From Phycisphaeraceae bacterium (GTDB lineage: Bacteria; Planctomycetota; Phycisphaerae; Phycisphaerales; UBA1924), in NCBI GenBank assembly GCA_019636515.1, contig JAHBXI010000001.1, positions 62,001 through 126,000 of the forward strand: DNA of 64,000 nt, read 5' to 3'. Below, in pieces: positions 26,059 to 34,200 of this stretch. The position numbers and the translations under genes were made by a program. Each line of letters begins with the position of its first letter. Within the stretch, counting starts at the first letter, position 1. The notes below the pieces were generated by a model. It saw nothing but the letters and a program-made list of their open reading frames with translations, had not been told where the DNA came from and searched no databases.

Positions 26059-26273
26059 ACCGCCACTGCCTCAACCGCCGCCTGCGGAGGCTCGAATCGG
26101 GGTGGGGGATCACGCCGCCGTGCCCGCGGTGCCGCGGGATCGGGTGCCGGCGGGCGGCCGTCGTCCACGCCGCGCTCCATGTTGTGGAGCACCGGGGGTG
26201 CCCGGTCTGCGGGAAGATCAGGAACACCCGCCCGGAAGCGGCGACGGCACCGGGAGGTGGGTCATGTCGGTGA
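26055..26273 (+). CDS. Small zinc-ribbon protein 1 of a tandem cassette
   Basis: 72 residues. LNRRLRRLESGWG is followed by CPRCRGIGC and CPVCG, a four-Cys ribbon. The start overlaps the preceding stop. It shares a plan (basic 'RRLxR' helix, then CxxC pairs) with the genes at 26264, 26482 and 27008. Function unknown; nucleic-acid binding is likely. Confidence 0.55.
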   Translation: MNRHCLNRRLRRLESGWGITPPCPRCRGIGCRRAAVVHAALHVVEHRGCPVCGKIRNTRPEAATAPGGGSCR

Positions 26274-26479
26274 AGGCCAGCGTCAGGTCGTTCGAGCGGG
26301 CTCTGAGGCGGCTCGGCCCCTGCGCGGTCTGCGGCGGGCGGGGCCGCTACGACACGATCATTGTCCGCGACGGCGTGCCCGACCGCGAGCCTCGCCCGTG
26401 CCGGGGGTGCGGGAAGGTGTACTGCGTCAAGAAGATCACACTCGACCGGCGCGAGCCGGCCGCGGGAGGAGAGTCGTGA
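26264..26479 (+). CDS. Small zinc-ribbon protein 2 of a tandem cassette
   Basis: 71 residues from MSVKASVRSFERALRRLG, with GGGAGGTGG five bases upstream. CAVCGGRGRYD and CRGCGK form the Cys pairs. It overlaps the previous gene by ten bases. Same plan as its neighbours; unrecognised. Confidence 0.55.
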   Translation: MSVKASVRSFERALRRLGPCAVCGGRGRYDTIIVRDGVPDREPRPCRGCGKVYCVKKITLDRREPAAGGES

Positions 26480-26481
26480 CC

Positions 26482-26685
26482 ATGCGCACGAACCTCCGCA
26501 GCCTGAAGCGTCGCGCGGCCAAGGCGTTCCCGCCCCCGGGGTGCGGGTGCCCGGCGGCGGTGGTGCGGGAGCCGGGTATGCCGCCCGTGCCCAACCCGTG
26601 CCCGCGCTGCGGGAAGGCCAGGCTGGTCATCGTGCTGGAGGACGAGAGCGAATTCTGCTTGCCAACCAGAGGAGCCATCGCGTGA
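26482..26685 (+). CDS. Small zinc-ribbon protein 3 of a tandem cassette
   Basis: 67 residues from MRTNLRSLKRRAAKAF; a GTG two codons earlier (26476) is possible but sits too close to GGAGGAGAG. CGCP and CPRCGKARLVIVLEDE give the ribbon. It ends by overlapping the next GTG start. Confidence 0.55.
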   Translation: MRTNLRSLKRRAAKAFPPPGCGCPAAVVREPGMPPVPNPCPRCGKARLVIVLEDESEFCLPTRGAIA

Positions 26686-27011
26686 GCCCGACACCATCCG
26701 TTCCGGCGACGTGCCCCGCGCCGGTGAGCGACGGCGAGCCCGGCATCCCCGAGCCCGTGCTGGAGCGCTGGTGCGGCAAGATTGATTCGATGCTGAAGTG
26801 CGTCACCACAATCGGGCGGGCGCTGGGGGTTCCGTCGGTCCCGCCCGACGTTGCCCACGCGGGCGGCGGCGGCGCGGACGCCCCGTCGGCGGGGCCGGGT
26901 CGCCCGGCCGCGACCGCGGCCAACGTGGGGCGGAACGCGGGGGAAGGGGTGGGGGGCGTGGGGGGTGTGGGGGAAGAGGTGGCGAGCGTTTCGACGGGGG
27001 CCAGGCCGTGA
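26682..27011 (+). CDS. Small protein of the cassette with Gly/Val-rich tail
   Basis: 109 residues, GTG start overlapping the preceding stop (GTGA). EPVLERWCGKIDSMLKCVTT is a short helix; the rest is low complexity, ending in a run of GVGGVGG type. It lacks the Cys pairs of its neighbours but keeps the four-base coupling on both sides. Unknown. Confidence 0.45.
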   Translation: MSPTPSVPATCPAPVSDGEPGIPEPVLERWCGKIDSMLKCVTTIGRALGVPSVPPDVAHAGGGGADAPSAGPGRPAATAANVGRNAGEGVGGVGGVGEEVASVSTGARP

Positions 27012-27169
27012 CCCTCCGCTCGTCGATCTCGCGCCTGGAACGCCGCACGGGCGAGGCGCTGGGCAAGCGCGGCCCGTGCGGGTGCGGGCCGCCGCTGGTC
27101 GTGACCCGCTGGCTTCCCGCGGGCACCCAGGACCCGCCCGAGCAGGGAACGGCTACGTCCCGTCCGTAG
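27008..27169 (+). CDS. Small Cys-containing protein 4 of a tandem cassette
   Basis: 53 residues, GTG start overlapping the preceding stop. SSISRLERRTGEALGKRGPC followed by GCGPP repeats the basic-helix-plus-Cys plan of the cassette but has only one Cys pair, so it may be a decayed or minimal member. The 23-bp inverted repeat at 27173 begins just after it. Confidence 0.45.
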   Translation: MTLRSSISRLERRTGEALGKRGPCGCGPPLVVTRWLPAGTQDPPEQGTATSRP

Positions 27170-27172
27170 AAG

Positions 27173-27195
27173 CGCAGGCGGGGAATCCCTTGCAG
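27173..27195. repeat. Left copy of a 23-bp inverted repeat around a 5.3-kb block
   Basis: Exact reverse complement of 32503-32525. The pair encloses the Doc/AbrB genes, three small DNA- or metal-binding proteins and the beta-propeller-dockerin gene. The GGGATTCCCC-containing core also occurs at about 34126-34140 and 36370-36384. Confidence 0.85.
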
Positions 27196-27205
27196 CGAGT
27201 GGGGT

Positions 27206-27589
27206 TCAAGTCGCGTAGGTTCGGAGCGACCCGGCGACGGTTGCCTTGTCGGCCGTGCCCCCGGCCACCGCCAGAACCAGGTCCACGAGGTCCTCATCCG
27301 GCATGTTCACCTCCACACCGTTGAAGTCCAGGAACACCAGCGCGGACGCCGCCGCCGTCCTCTTGTTGCCGTCCAGGAACGGATGGTTCCTCGCGATGTG
27401 ATACAGGTACGCCGCCGCCATCTCGAACAGGTCGCGGTGCAGGTACGCGCCCTCGAACATTGCCCGCGCGGTCTCCACGGCCGAGATCAGCAGCCCCGGG
27501 TCGCGGAGCCCCTCGGCGCCTCCGTACCGCTCGATCTGGTCCTGGTGGATCGCAAGCACCTCGTCCACGCGCAGGAAATCGATGTCCAT
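27206..27589 (-). CDS. Doc-type toxin (Fic fold, death-on-curing family)
   Basis: 127 residues. The signature HPFLDGNKRTAA (HxFx(D/N)GNKR) is intact, with FLRVDEVLAIHQDQIERYGG upstream as in Doc proteins. Doc phosphorylates or otherwise modifies EF-Tu to stop translation. Six bases separate it from the AbrB-type antitoxin gene upstream, so the pair is one operon. Length is normal for Doc. Confidence 0.92.
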   Translation of the reverse strand: MDIDFLRVDEVLAIHQDQIERYGGAEGLRDPGLLISAVETARAMFEGAYLHRDLFEMAAAYLYHIARNHPFLDGNKRTAAASALVFLDFNGVEVNMPDEDLVDLVLAVAGGTADKATVAGSLRTYAT

Positions 27590-27595
27590 GCGCGG

Positions 27596-27823
27596 TTACT
27601 CGGCGAGCTTCTTCAGGGCCTTGCCGTGGCGGCGGTTGGTCTTCTCCAGCGAACGGGCCAGGCGGTCCCGGCGGCCGGAGTCCGCGATCGGGGCGATCGT
27701 CAGCACCTTCCCGTCGGTGGTGACCTCCAGGGGCGATTCGGGCGTGATCTTGAGAAGGTCCAGGATGGGCCTGTCGATGACCAGGGCGTAGCTGTTGCCG
27801 TGCTTGGTGAGTGTTTTGACCAT
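27596..27823 (-). CDS. AbrB/MazE-type antitoxin
   Basis: 75 residues. KTLTKHGNSYALVIDRPILD followed by LLKITPESPLEVTTDGKVLT is a SpoVT-AbrB swapped-hairpin DNA-binding domain; the basic C-terminal tail probably neutralises the toxin. First gene of the operon, behind direct-repeat operator-like sequence at 27848-27867. Confidence 0.9.
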   Translation of the reverse strand: MVKTLTKHGNSYALVIDRPILDLLKITPESPLEVTTDGKVLTIAPIADSGRRDRLARSLEKTNRRHGKALKKLAE

Positions 27824-27847
27824 CGGATACCTCCGGGCTCAGGGTAC

Positions 27848-27867
27848 TACATTGTATCTACGTTGTA
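27848..27867 (-). promoter_or_regulatory. Candidate operator of the Doc/AbrB operon
   Basis: TACATTGTA (27848-27856) and TACGTTGTA (27859-27867) are direct repeats with an 11-bp period in an AT-rich patch 25 bases before the antitoxin start. AbrB-type antitoxins usually repress their own operon from such sites; the binding is inferred. Confidence 0.55.
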
Positions 27868-27999
27868 CATACGTCGGCGGTTCGGCCCATCGGCTTGAGG
27901 ACGGCAGGGGTTGGGACCATTCTCGGACGGTCGCTCCCGATCGCCGAGAAAACACCCCGGTCCTGGCGGGGTGCGGTGGTGGTTGATGGCGTGGGCGAG

Positions 28000-28155
28000 C
28001 TACTCGCCGCCGCGGGGGGGCTTGTACACCGTCCCGCACATCTGGCACTCGACCTTCTCATCATCGAGCCAGGCCAGCCGGTCGGCGTTGCGCTCCGAGC
28101 AGACAGGGCAGGCGTCCTCTTCGTCCACCAGGTTGGCGTCGTCTGCTTGGTCCAT
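28000..28155 (-). CDS. Very small zinc-ribbon protein
   Basis: 51 residues from MDQADDANLVDEEDACPVCS. Two CxxC pairs, CPVC and CQMCGTVYKPP, form a compact rubredoxin-like ribbon. It lies 12 bases downstream of the HARE-HTH gene and is probably in its operon. Confidence 0.65.
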   Translation of the reverse strand: MDQADDANLVDEEDACPVCSERNADRLAWLDDEKVECQMCGTVYKPPRGGE

Positions 28156-28166
28156 GGCGTGCCTCA

Positions 28167-28757
28167 CTACCCCGCGTACTCGAACATCCCGCGATCGACC
28201 TTCCTGAACCGGGCCTCGCCAGCCTTGGCGGAGATCTCGCGGATGATCGCGGCGTAGAGCGTGGCGGACGGCGTCTTGCCCCCGGGCGACTCCCACAGCC
28301 CCTGCGTCGCCATCCGCTCGATCATCTCCGTCGCGCTCATGGGCTTCGTGGACTTGGCGAGCACCTGCGCCGCGGCGTCCAGGGCGCTGAGTGTCTTGAC
28401 CTTCGGTGCCTTCGACGGCTTGGGGGCCGTCGCCGCCCTGGGCTCCTTGGTCTTCTTCCCGCCCCGGGCCGTGGGCGTGCCCGACGTTGGCGTCGGTTGC
28501 GCCCCGTCGGCGGCGGGGCCGAGCACCTCCGGTCCGAAGACCGACGCGGCGGCCCGTGCCGCCAACCGTTCCGCCTCCTCGCGAGTCGGCGGGGTCTGGG
28601 GCGTCCCCTCCGCCGGGGCGGCCGTCGGGCCAACGTCGCCCGCCGGTGCGGGCGTCCCGTCCATCCGCGCCCGGATCTCGGCGCGGGCCGCCTTGCGGGC
28701 CTTCTCGGTCTTGGCCGGGTCGGGCTTGGTGTTCTTGGTGGTTGCCTTCTTTGCCAT
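28167..28757 (-). CDS. HARE-HTH winged-helix protein
   Basis: 196 residues from MAKKATTKNT, with AAGGAG eight bases upstream. The first 120 residues are a Lys/Ala/Pro-rich, disordered, histone-like tail. The C-terminus, SALDAAAQVLAKSTKPMSAT followed by EMIERMATQGLWESPGGKTP and FRKVDRGMFEYAG, is a HARE-HTH domain (HB1/ASXL/restriction endonuclease HTH). In bacteria this domain is linked to reading modified DNA or to chromatin-like roles. The nearby methyltransferases make such a role plausible but unproven. Confidence 0.8.
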   Translation of the reverse strand: MAKKATTKNTKPDPAKTEKARKAARAEIRARMDGTPAPAGDVGPTAAPAEGTPQTPPTREEAERLAARAAASVFGPEVLGPAADGAQPTPTSGTPTARGGKKTKEPRAATAPKPSKAPKVKTLSALDAAAQVLAKSTKPMSATEMIERMATQGLWESPGGKTPSATLYAAIIREISAKAGEARFRKVDRGMFEYAG

Positions 28758-28853
28758 GTTCAAACTCCTTCGTGGTGCGAACCCGCCGCACACCGCGGCG
28801 GGGAAGCGCGGTCGTTGCGGTTCCCCGCGAACACCGCGTGCTCCAAAAGCAGC

Positions 28854-28876
28854 GAAGCCCGCATCACGCGGGCTTC
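28854..28876 (-). terminator. Hairpin terminator overlapping a stop codon
   Basis: GAAGCCCGC and GCGGGCTTC form a 9-bp stem around the stop of the gene at 28864. On the minus strand it is followed by CGCTGCTTTT. Moderately convincing. Confidence 0.5.
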
Positions 28877-29151
28877 GGGTCGTTGTTCTTCAGTTGGCTT
28901 GGTCGGGGCCTGCCCACCCCGTCGAGGTACTCCGTCAGGTCGCGAGGACGCCACGCATCGGCCTCCACGGCGTCGTGCTCTTCCCGCCGTCCATCGGGGG
29001 CGAGTTCATAGAGCCGGAACAACCCGCGGCGATTGGCCTCGATAGCCCAGGTTCGCCCGTCGGGCGTGGTGGCGTGGATGGTGGCGATCGCGATCCCACG
29101 GCGTCCGAGGGCGGCGGCGAGGGCGGTCGTGGCGTTGGTGGTCGGGTTCAT
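28864..29151 (-). CDS. Hypothetical protein
   Basis: 95 residues from MNPTTNATTALAAALG, with GGAGAG upstream; ATG 29232 would add 27 low-quality residues. A beta-rich middle (IAIATIHATTPDGRTWAIEA, RRGLFRLYELAPDG) and a WRPRDLTEYLDG end. Unrecognised small island protein. Confidence 0.5.
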   Translation of the reverse strand: MNPTTNATTALAAALGRRGIAIATIHATTPDGRTWAIEANRRGLFRLYELAPDGRREEHDAVEADAWRPRDLTEYLDGVGRPRPSQLKNNDPKPA

Positions 29152-29362
29152 GGTGCTGCTCTCCGTCGTGGCGGGGTTGTTTGCCGCGTGTGCATATGAA
29201 GCCATCAAGCCCGCGGCATTGGAAGGCGACATCGGCGAATCTGGTGGGAATTACTGCTTCTGACGCGCCGCCCGCCGATCACGACAGGGGTTGTCCTTGC
29301 AGCGCCACCACCAACAAGAACGCCCCGGGGTCGCCGGGGCGCGGGACATGCTCGCGGTATGT

Positions 29363-29578
29363 TCAGCGGCTACGGACGATGGTGATCTGGAACTCGCGCC
29401 CGTCCCGGGCCGTGACCACCATCCCGGCGTCGGTCGTCAGCATGTGAGCGTCGGCGTAGGAACGCACCCGGGTGACCTCCCGGGCCACGCTGGGCACTTC
29501 GTCATCATCGCCCATCCCCGTCCCGATGGCGTTCTGGATCAGGTCGAGGACGGCGTCTTGCAGTTCGGCGGCGGTCAT
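29363..29578 (-). CDS. Hypothetical protein
   Basis: 71 residues from MTAAELQDAVLDLIQNAIGT. The second half (MLTTDAGMVVTARDGREFQI) is a short beta meander. The plan resembles the 28864 product and both are preceded by GGAG-type sites. A GC-rich hairpin (about 29310-29338) follows. Function unknown. Confidence 0.5.
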   Translation of the reverse strand: MTAAELQDAVLDLIQNAIGTGMGDDDEVPSVAREVTRVRSYADAHMLTTDAGMVVTARDGREFQITIVRSR

Positions 29579-29956
29579 GGACGGCTCCCGTGGTTCCCGC
29601 GTCCCGTTCCCCCCTACGCGGGGAGACCGTCGAGGTGACGCACATGAAGCCGTGAGTGCCGGGGAACAGCAAGGCGATCTGGCGATGTCGCGCGAGGATT
29701 CGACAGATTGTGGACATCGTGTTGGTAACTCGGACCTGGAGCACAGGGGATCACCTTGCATGGCAGCGCTTCATGCCGAAAAAAAACACTCCCGCATGAC
29801 GCCTGGCCCGGCCGGGAGTGATGAAACGCAACGGGATTCGGGAACCGGGGATGGTGGGCTACGAATAATCTTGGGTGTGTTCGTCCCCCGCGGCTCATGC
29901 GGTCATGGATCCTCCGTTCACATGGTTGAGGCGTATTGGGATAGGGAGACGACACG
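29579..29956. other. Gene-free interval upstream of the propeller gene
   Basis: No supported gene. CACTCCCG (29787-29794) and CGGGAGTG (29813-29820) form a hairpin preceded by eight A, which is a terminator read on the minus strand, although no minus-strand gene enters from the right. The promoter of the propeller gene must lie after it. Confidence 0.6.
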
Positions 29957-32488
29957 ATGCCGATCTTGCCCGCCACTACCCTGTTTCTCCTCGCGCTTCT
30001 CGCAGTCGTTGGAATGGGCGCGGCGAGCGCTAACGCCCAGACCCCGTGGTGCGACGGCCATTGGATCCCCGGCGAGGGCATCCCAGGCACGAAGGCACCG
30101 ATCCACGTTGCGGCCGAATGGGATCCCGATGGCGACGGGCCCGCATCCAGCATCCTCGTCGTCGGCGGCGAGTTCACCTGGGCCGGGAATGTCACCTCGA
30201 TCGGGATCGCGGCCTGGAACGGTGAGACATGGCAGTCCGTTGGCGGCGGCATTACCGCCGGCTCACGGATCGACGCCATCACCGTCTTCAACGGCGAGCT
30301 GATAGCCTGCGGCACCTTCACGTCCATCGGAGGTCAATCCGCGACAAACATCGCCCGCTTCGACGGCACCGCCTGGCGCGCGATGGGGACGGGCCTGAAC
30401 GCCCCGGGCCGAGCGCTGGTCGTCTGGAATGGGGATCTGTACGCCGGTGGAGATTTCACGACCGCCGGCGGCGCAGGCGCCAACCGGATCGCCAAGTGGA
30501 ACGGCAACGCCTGGGAGGCGCTGGGCACGGGTCTCAACAGCGGTGTGACCCATCTTGTTGAATTCAACGGCATGCTGATCGCCGCGGGCTCGTTCACCAC
30601 GGCCGGTAGCAACCAAGCCAGCAAGATCGCCCAATGGGATGGCGCGGCATGGTCCCCCGTCGGCACGGGCACGAGCAACACGACCGTGACCGCCCTCTTT
30701 GATCACGACGGCAAGCTGCTCGCCAGCGGCCTGTCCGGCTCAATCCCTCACACTGACGCCTGGAATGGAACGACGTGGACGACGTTCGGCGATGCGGGGT
30801 TCGGGCCCCTCTACGGCTTTGCCGAGTTCGACGGCTCGCTCATTGGGTGCCGGAAAAACGAGTATGCAGCATGGAACGGCGTTGTCTCGTGGGATGGGAA
30901 CGACTGGCACAGTCTCGGCTACGGCATTGAAGGCATCGTTTATGGAGGCATCGTCTACAACGGCGAGCTGTACGTCTTTGGCGATTTCAACAGGGTTCAA
31001 ACGAATACGGCCAACAACATCGCTCGCCTGGATGCGGGTGGCCCCACCTGGTGGCCCGTAGGCTCGGGCATGAACGACAAAGCAGGCGCGTTCACCACAT
31101 TTGAGGGAGATCTGATCGTCGGCGGCACGTTCATCATGGCCGGCGGGGTACCGACTGGCACCGTCGCCCGTCTCTCCGACGCGCAATGGCTGCCGATGTC
31201 CAATGGTCTCTCGTTGGACTCGGTCGCGGATTTCGAGGAGTACAACGGCAGTCTCTACGTTGGAGGCTCGAACAACATATTCCGCTGGAACGGTTCCGCG
31301 TGGGAAATCCCCGGCGGGGGAACGTGGGGCGGAGGCCCAACCACGCTGCTGGTCCACAAGAACGCGCTCTACGTGGGCGGTCGCTTCAGCAAAGCCGGCG
31401 GCAGCAATGGCAAGGTCGTCAACTTCGTCGCCCGCTGGAACGGGACGACGTGGAGCTCGCTGGGATCAGGCGTCGACTTCTTCGTCTTCGAGCTCGCCGA
31501 GTACAACGGGGACCTCATCGTCGCCGGATCGTTCTCGAACGCGGGCGGGAGCCCGGCCGGGCGGATCGCCCGGTGGAACGGCTCCCAGTGGTCCACCCTT
31601 GGCGCCGGGCTTGAAGGCGGTTCCGTCTTTGACATGGTCGTCTACAACGGAGAATTGATCGTCGGGGGCGCGTTTACCAAGGCAGGCGGACTTCCCGCCA
31701 AAGGGATCGCCCGCTGGAACGGCACATCGTGGAGCGCGTTCGGCACCGGCATTGCCGGCGGACCAATTCCCCAGCTCTACGCGGTGACCGTCTATAAAGA
31801 CTCGCTTGTGGTGGGCGGCGGGTTCACGTTCGTCGATGGCCTGAGCGTCAACAACATCGCCCGCTGGGATGGCGCGAAGTGGTTCCCGCTCGGATCCGGC
31901 ACATCCCCGGGCAACGTCAACTCGGTCACCGGCTTGGATGTGATCAACGGCGATCTCCTCGTCGGCGGGAATTTCACTAGGATCGGCGGCACCAACACCG
32001 CCTACTTCGCGACCTGGCATGCTGACACCCCTGTGCAGATCGCCAACCAGCCCGAGGATGTTACCGTCTGCCGGACCGGCACCGCGCACTTCACCATGAG
32101 CCTCACCGAGCAGGCCGCCGCCTTCGAGTGGCGCAAGGGCGGGGTGCCCGTCGATCTGGGCGATCCGCGGATCACGGTCGATGTCTCTGCCGATGGACGG
32201 ACATCAACGCTCGCCATCTCCGATGCGAGCCTCCTGGATTCCGGCATCGGCGGGGATGGGTACGCCTGCACCGCGAGGAACAGTTGTGGCGAGATCACAA
32301 GTGACTCGGCGGACCTGGTGGTCTGTGTCGCAGACTTCGACTGCTCGGGTTTCGTGGCTCCGGATGACTTCAACTCGTTCGTCGCCAGTTTCGAGGCCGG
32401 AACCGACGATGCCGATGTCGATGCCTCGGGCTTCGTGGATCTCGATGACTTCACCTTTTTCGTGCAGCGGTTCGAGGCTGGTTGCTGA
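29957..32488 (+). CDS. Secreted beta-propeller-like protein with Ig-like and GC-type dockerin domains
   Basis: 843 residues. A signal peptide (TLFLLALLAVVGMGAASANA) is followed by about a dozen repeats of some 45 residues, each with 'ING-x-L-VGG-F-T-xAGG-xx-xNIARWNG-xxWxxLGxG', the pattern of Kelch/delta-60-like propeller blades. Near residue 690 starts an Ig-like domain (IANQPEDVTVCRTGTAHFTM). The end is a GC-type dockerin pair (DFDCSGFVAPDDFNSFV, DADVDASGFVDLDDFTFFV, EAGC), as at the window's left edge. It is the largest cargo gene of the inverted-repeat block and is probably displayed at the cell surface. Confidence 0.88.
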   Translation: MPILPATTLFLLALLAVVGMGAASANAQTPWCDGHWIPGEGIPGTKAPIHVAAEWDPDGDGPASSILVVGGEFTWAGNVTSIGIAAWNGETWQSVGGGITAGSRIDAITVFNGELIACGTFTSIGGQSATNIARFDGTAWRAMGTGLNAPGRALVVWNGDLYAGGDFTTAGGAGANRIAKWNGNAWEALGTGLNSGVTHLVEFNGMLIAAGSFTTAGSNQASKIAQWDGAAWSPVGTGTSNTTVTALFDHDGKLLASGLSGSIPHTDAWNGTTWTTFGDAGFGPLYGFAEFDGSLIGCRKNEYAAWNGVVSWDGNDWHSLGYGIEGIVYGGIVYNGELYVFGDFNRVQTNTANNIARLDAGGPTWWPVGSGMNDKAGAFTTFEGDLIVGGTFIMAGGVPTGTVARLSDAQWLPMSNGLSLDSVADFEEYNGSLYVGGSNNIFRWNGSAWEIPGGGTWGGGPTTLLVHKNALYVGGRFSKAGGSNGKVVNFVARWNGTTWSSLGSGVDFFVFELAEYNGDLIVAGSFSNAGGSPAGRIARWNGSQWSTLGAGLEGGSVFDMVVYNGELIVGGAFTKAGGLPAKGIARWNGTSWSAFGTGIAGGPIPQLYAVTVYKDSLVVGGGFTFVDGLSVNNIARWDGAKWFPLGSGTSPGNVNSVTGLDVINGDLLVGGNFTRIGGTNTAYFATWHADTPVQIANQPEDVTVCRTGTAHFTMSLTEQAAAFEWRKGGVPVDLGDPRITVDVSADGRTSTLAISDASLLDSGIGGDGYACTARNSCGEITSDSADLVVCVADFDCSGFVAPDDFNSFVASFEAGTDDADVDASGFVDLDDFTFFVQRFEAGC

Positions 32489-32502
32489 GCGTTATCGGCC
32501 GC

Positions 32503-32525
32503 CTGCAAGGGATTCCCCGCCTGCG
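32503..32525. repeat. Right copy of the 23-bp inverted repeat
   Basis: Exact reverse complement of 27173-27195. It lies 15 bases after the propeller stop. The bases that follow (AGTTGTCTACGGGAACGAAG) are also found, with one change, after the related core at 34126 and 36370, so this is a wider repeated motif. Confidence 0.85.
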
Positions 32526-32643
32526 AGTTGTCTACGGGAACGAAGCGGAAACCCAGGGCAAACGCATTATCGGTGATGATGGGTGGTTGTGATCGATGTT
32601 GAGTGACCGTGGCTGGATGCCGCGGGATTCAACGGAGGTCTGG

Positions 32644-33141
32644 ATGACCACGACATCGGTGACACGGCACTTTGGGGACCTGCCCGATCCCCGGAGCGAT
32701 CACGGCAAACGCTACCCTCTGGTTTCGGTCATCACCATCGCCATCTGCGGGGTGATCTGCGGGTCCGAGGACTGGGTCGGGGTGGCGGCTTTTGGCCGGG
32801 CCAAGCGGGACTGGTTCGCCACGTTCCTGGACCTGCCCGGCGACACGCCGACGCACGACACCTTCGCGAGAATCTTCGCGCGGTTGGACCCGGACGCCTT
32901 CGAGGCGTGCTTCCGGGCCTGGACCAACGCCCTGGTCGGGGAACTCTCCGGCACGATCGCACTCGACGGCAAGACGCTGCGGCGGAGCTTTGACGCCGCG
33001 TCGGGCAAGGCCGCGATCCACATGGTCAGCGCCTGGGCCGGTGAGCACGGGCTGGTCTTCGGGCAACTGGCCGTGGGCGACAAGAGCAACGAGATCACCG
33101 CGATCCCACGGCTGCTGGAGCTGCTGGACCTCATCCGGTAG
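32644..33141 (+). pseudogene. Truncated ISAs1-family transposase
   Basis: 165 residues from MTTTSVTRHFGDLPDPRSDH. The N-terminal associated domain (YPLVSVITIAICGVICGSED) and the first catalytic segment (ELSGTIALDGKTLRRSFDAA) are present. The frame ends at LLELLDLIR, where full-length relatives (about 370 residues) continue with IxGAxVTIDAMGCQ, so the other catalytic acids are lost. The break abuts an IS630-like fragment in opposite orientation. Confidence 0.85.
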
Positions 33142-33227
33142 CGGTCCCGCTGCTTGGCGCTGCGCTCGGCATCGATCAGCTCTTCAAGCCTCGCCCGATC
33201 CCCCGACACGCGCTCGCGGATGTCCAT
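33137..33227 (-). pseudogene. 5' fragment of an IS630-like transposase
   Basis: Thirty residues from MDIRERVSGDRARLEELIDA, ending at SAKQRDRYR, with AAGGAGG upstream. The LEELIDAERSAKQRDRYR segment resembles the start of the HTH region of IS630-type transposases. It stops exactly at the ISAs1 break, so the two insertions recombined. Short match, moderate certainty. Confidence 0.45.
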
Positions 33228-33347
33228 CGTCGGCCTCCTTGCCGACCACATCATGCCACACCTCACCCCCTGGCGCAACCGCACACGCGCCGAACAGGCG
33301 CGCGAACTTCAGGCTGAATCCGTATGACAGTCGAGTACAATCATGAA

Positions 33348-34016
33348 ATGCTGAATCACTCCTCATTCGTGATCATGATAGCAATTTGTTCGGCCAGTGG
33401 CTTGGCGCAAACCTTCAACGTGGATTCAGGCGGCGGCATGTCTACTCCTCCAACCACGGATTACGGTGCGGCAGCCGATCAGCCCGGCGTTTGGAACTCG
33501 GTGGTTTTCGAGCAGAACAATCTCCTCAACACTGCCGGGCAAGCCACCACGGTCCGGTACGCAACGTCTTCAAACTCTGTAATCCTGCTTGGGATCGATG
33601 GCGCAGCGCCGAACGACAAGCTCCTGATGGACTCTGCAATGCCTGTGGATCCGAGTGATGCCGCCGCAGTGTTCTCCAACCTCCAGCCCGGCCTGTACGA
33701 CCTCTACATCTACTGCTGGGCCGGCAACCTCCTCGGCCCGAAAGATGTCACCATCCGCGCGTTCACCGGCGCGGGGCAGGTCGTCGGCGGTGTCCGCTAC
33801 GGCGAGCAGTGGCCGGGCCAGCAGGTGCTCGGCGAGACCTACGACAAGCTCCGCGTCGAGGTCACCCCCGGCGATGGCCAGTACATCGACATCGCCATCC
33901 AGGCCCCCGGCGATTTCAACGTCATCAACGGCGTCCAGCTTGTGCCGGTCCCCGCGCCCGGCGCGCTCGCGCTCGCCCCCGCCGCGCTGCTCGCGGGCCG
34001 GCGCAGGAGGCGATGA
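33348..34016 (+). CDS. Secreted PEP-CTERM-like protein A
   Basis: 222 residues from MLNHSSFVIMIAICSASGLA (signal peptide). The mature part starts FNVDSGGGMSTPPTTDYGAA and is beta-rich. The C-terminus LVPVPAPGALALAPAALLAG plus RRRRR is a Pro motif, hydrophobic stretch and Arg cluster, as in PEP-CTERM/exosortase substrates. The last 113 codons are nearly identical to the paralogue at 35592, within a 523-bp duplication, while the first halves diverge. Substrate unknown; biofilm matrix or surface roles are typical. Confidence 0.75.
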   Translation: MLNHSSFVIMIAICSASGLAQTFNVDSGGGMSTPPTTDYGAAADQPGVWNSVVFEQNNLLNTAGQATTVRYATSSNSVILLGIDGAAPNDKLLMDSAMPVDPSDAAAVFSNLQPGLYDLYIYCWAGNLLGPKDVTIRAFTGAGQVVGGVRYGEQWPGQQVLGETYDKLRVEVTPGDGQYIDIAIQAPGDFNVINGVQLVPVPAPGALALAPAALLAGRRRRR

Positions 34017-34200
34017 ATGATCGCTTCCAGCGCCCGTCGCGCATCGTTCGAAGCACATTGACGGCGGACATTCCTCCACCCTCTCTGGGAAATAGTCTCC
34101 CTCACCGACCTTGCGCCGGCACCCAGGGATTCCCCGCCTGCGAGTTGTATACGGGAACGAAGCCCGGCCCTGCTTGCCTCAATGAAAATCCCGCGACCGC
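33678..34200. repeat. 523-bp direct repeat, copy 1
   Basis: Matches 35922-36444 without gaps (constant offset 2,244). Contains the 3' half of PEP-CTERM-like gene A, the intergenic region and, at its right end, the final codons of dnaE2 (RSRDFH and stop on the minus strand). dnaE2 itself is attached only to copy 2, so copy 1 is the derived one. Confidence 0.9.
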
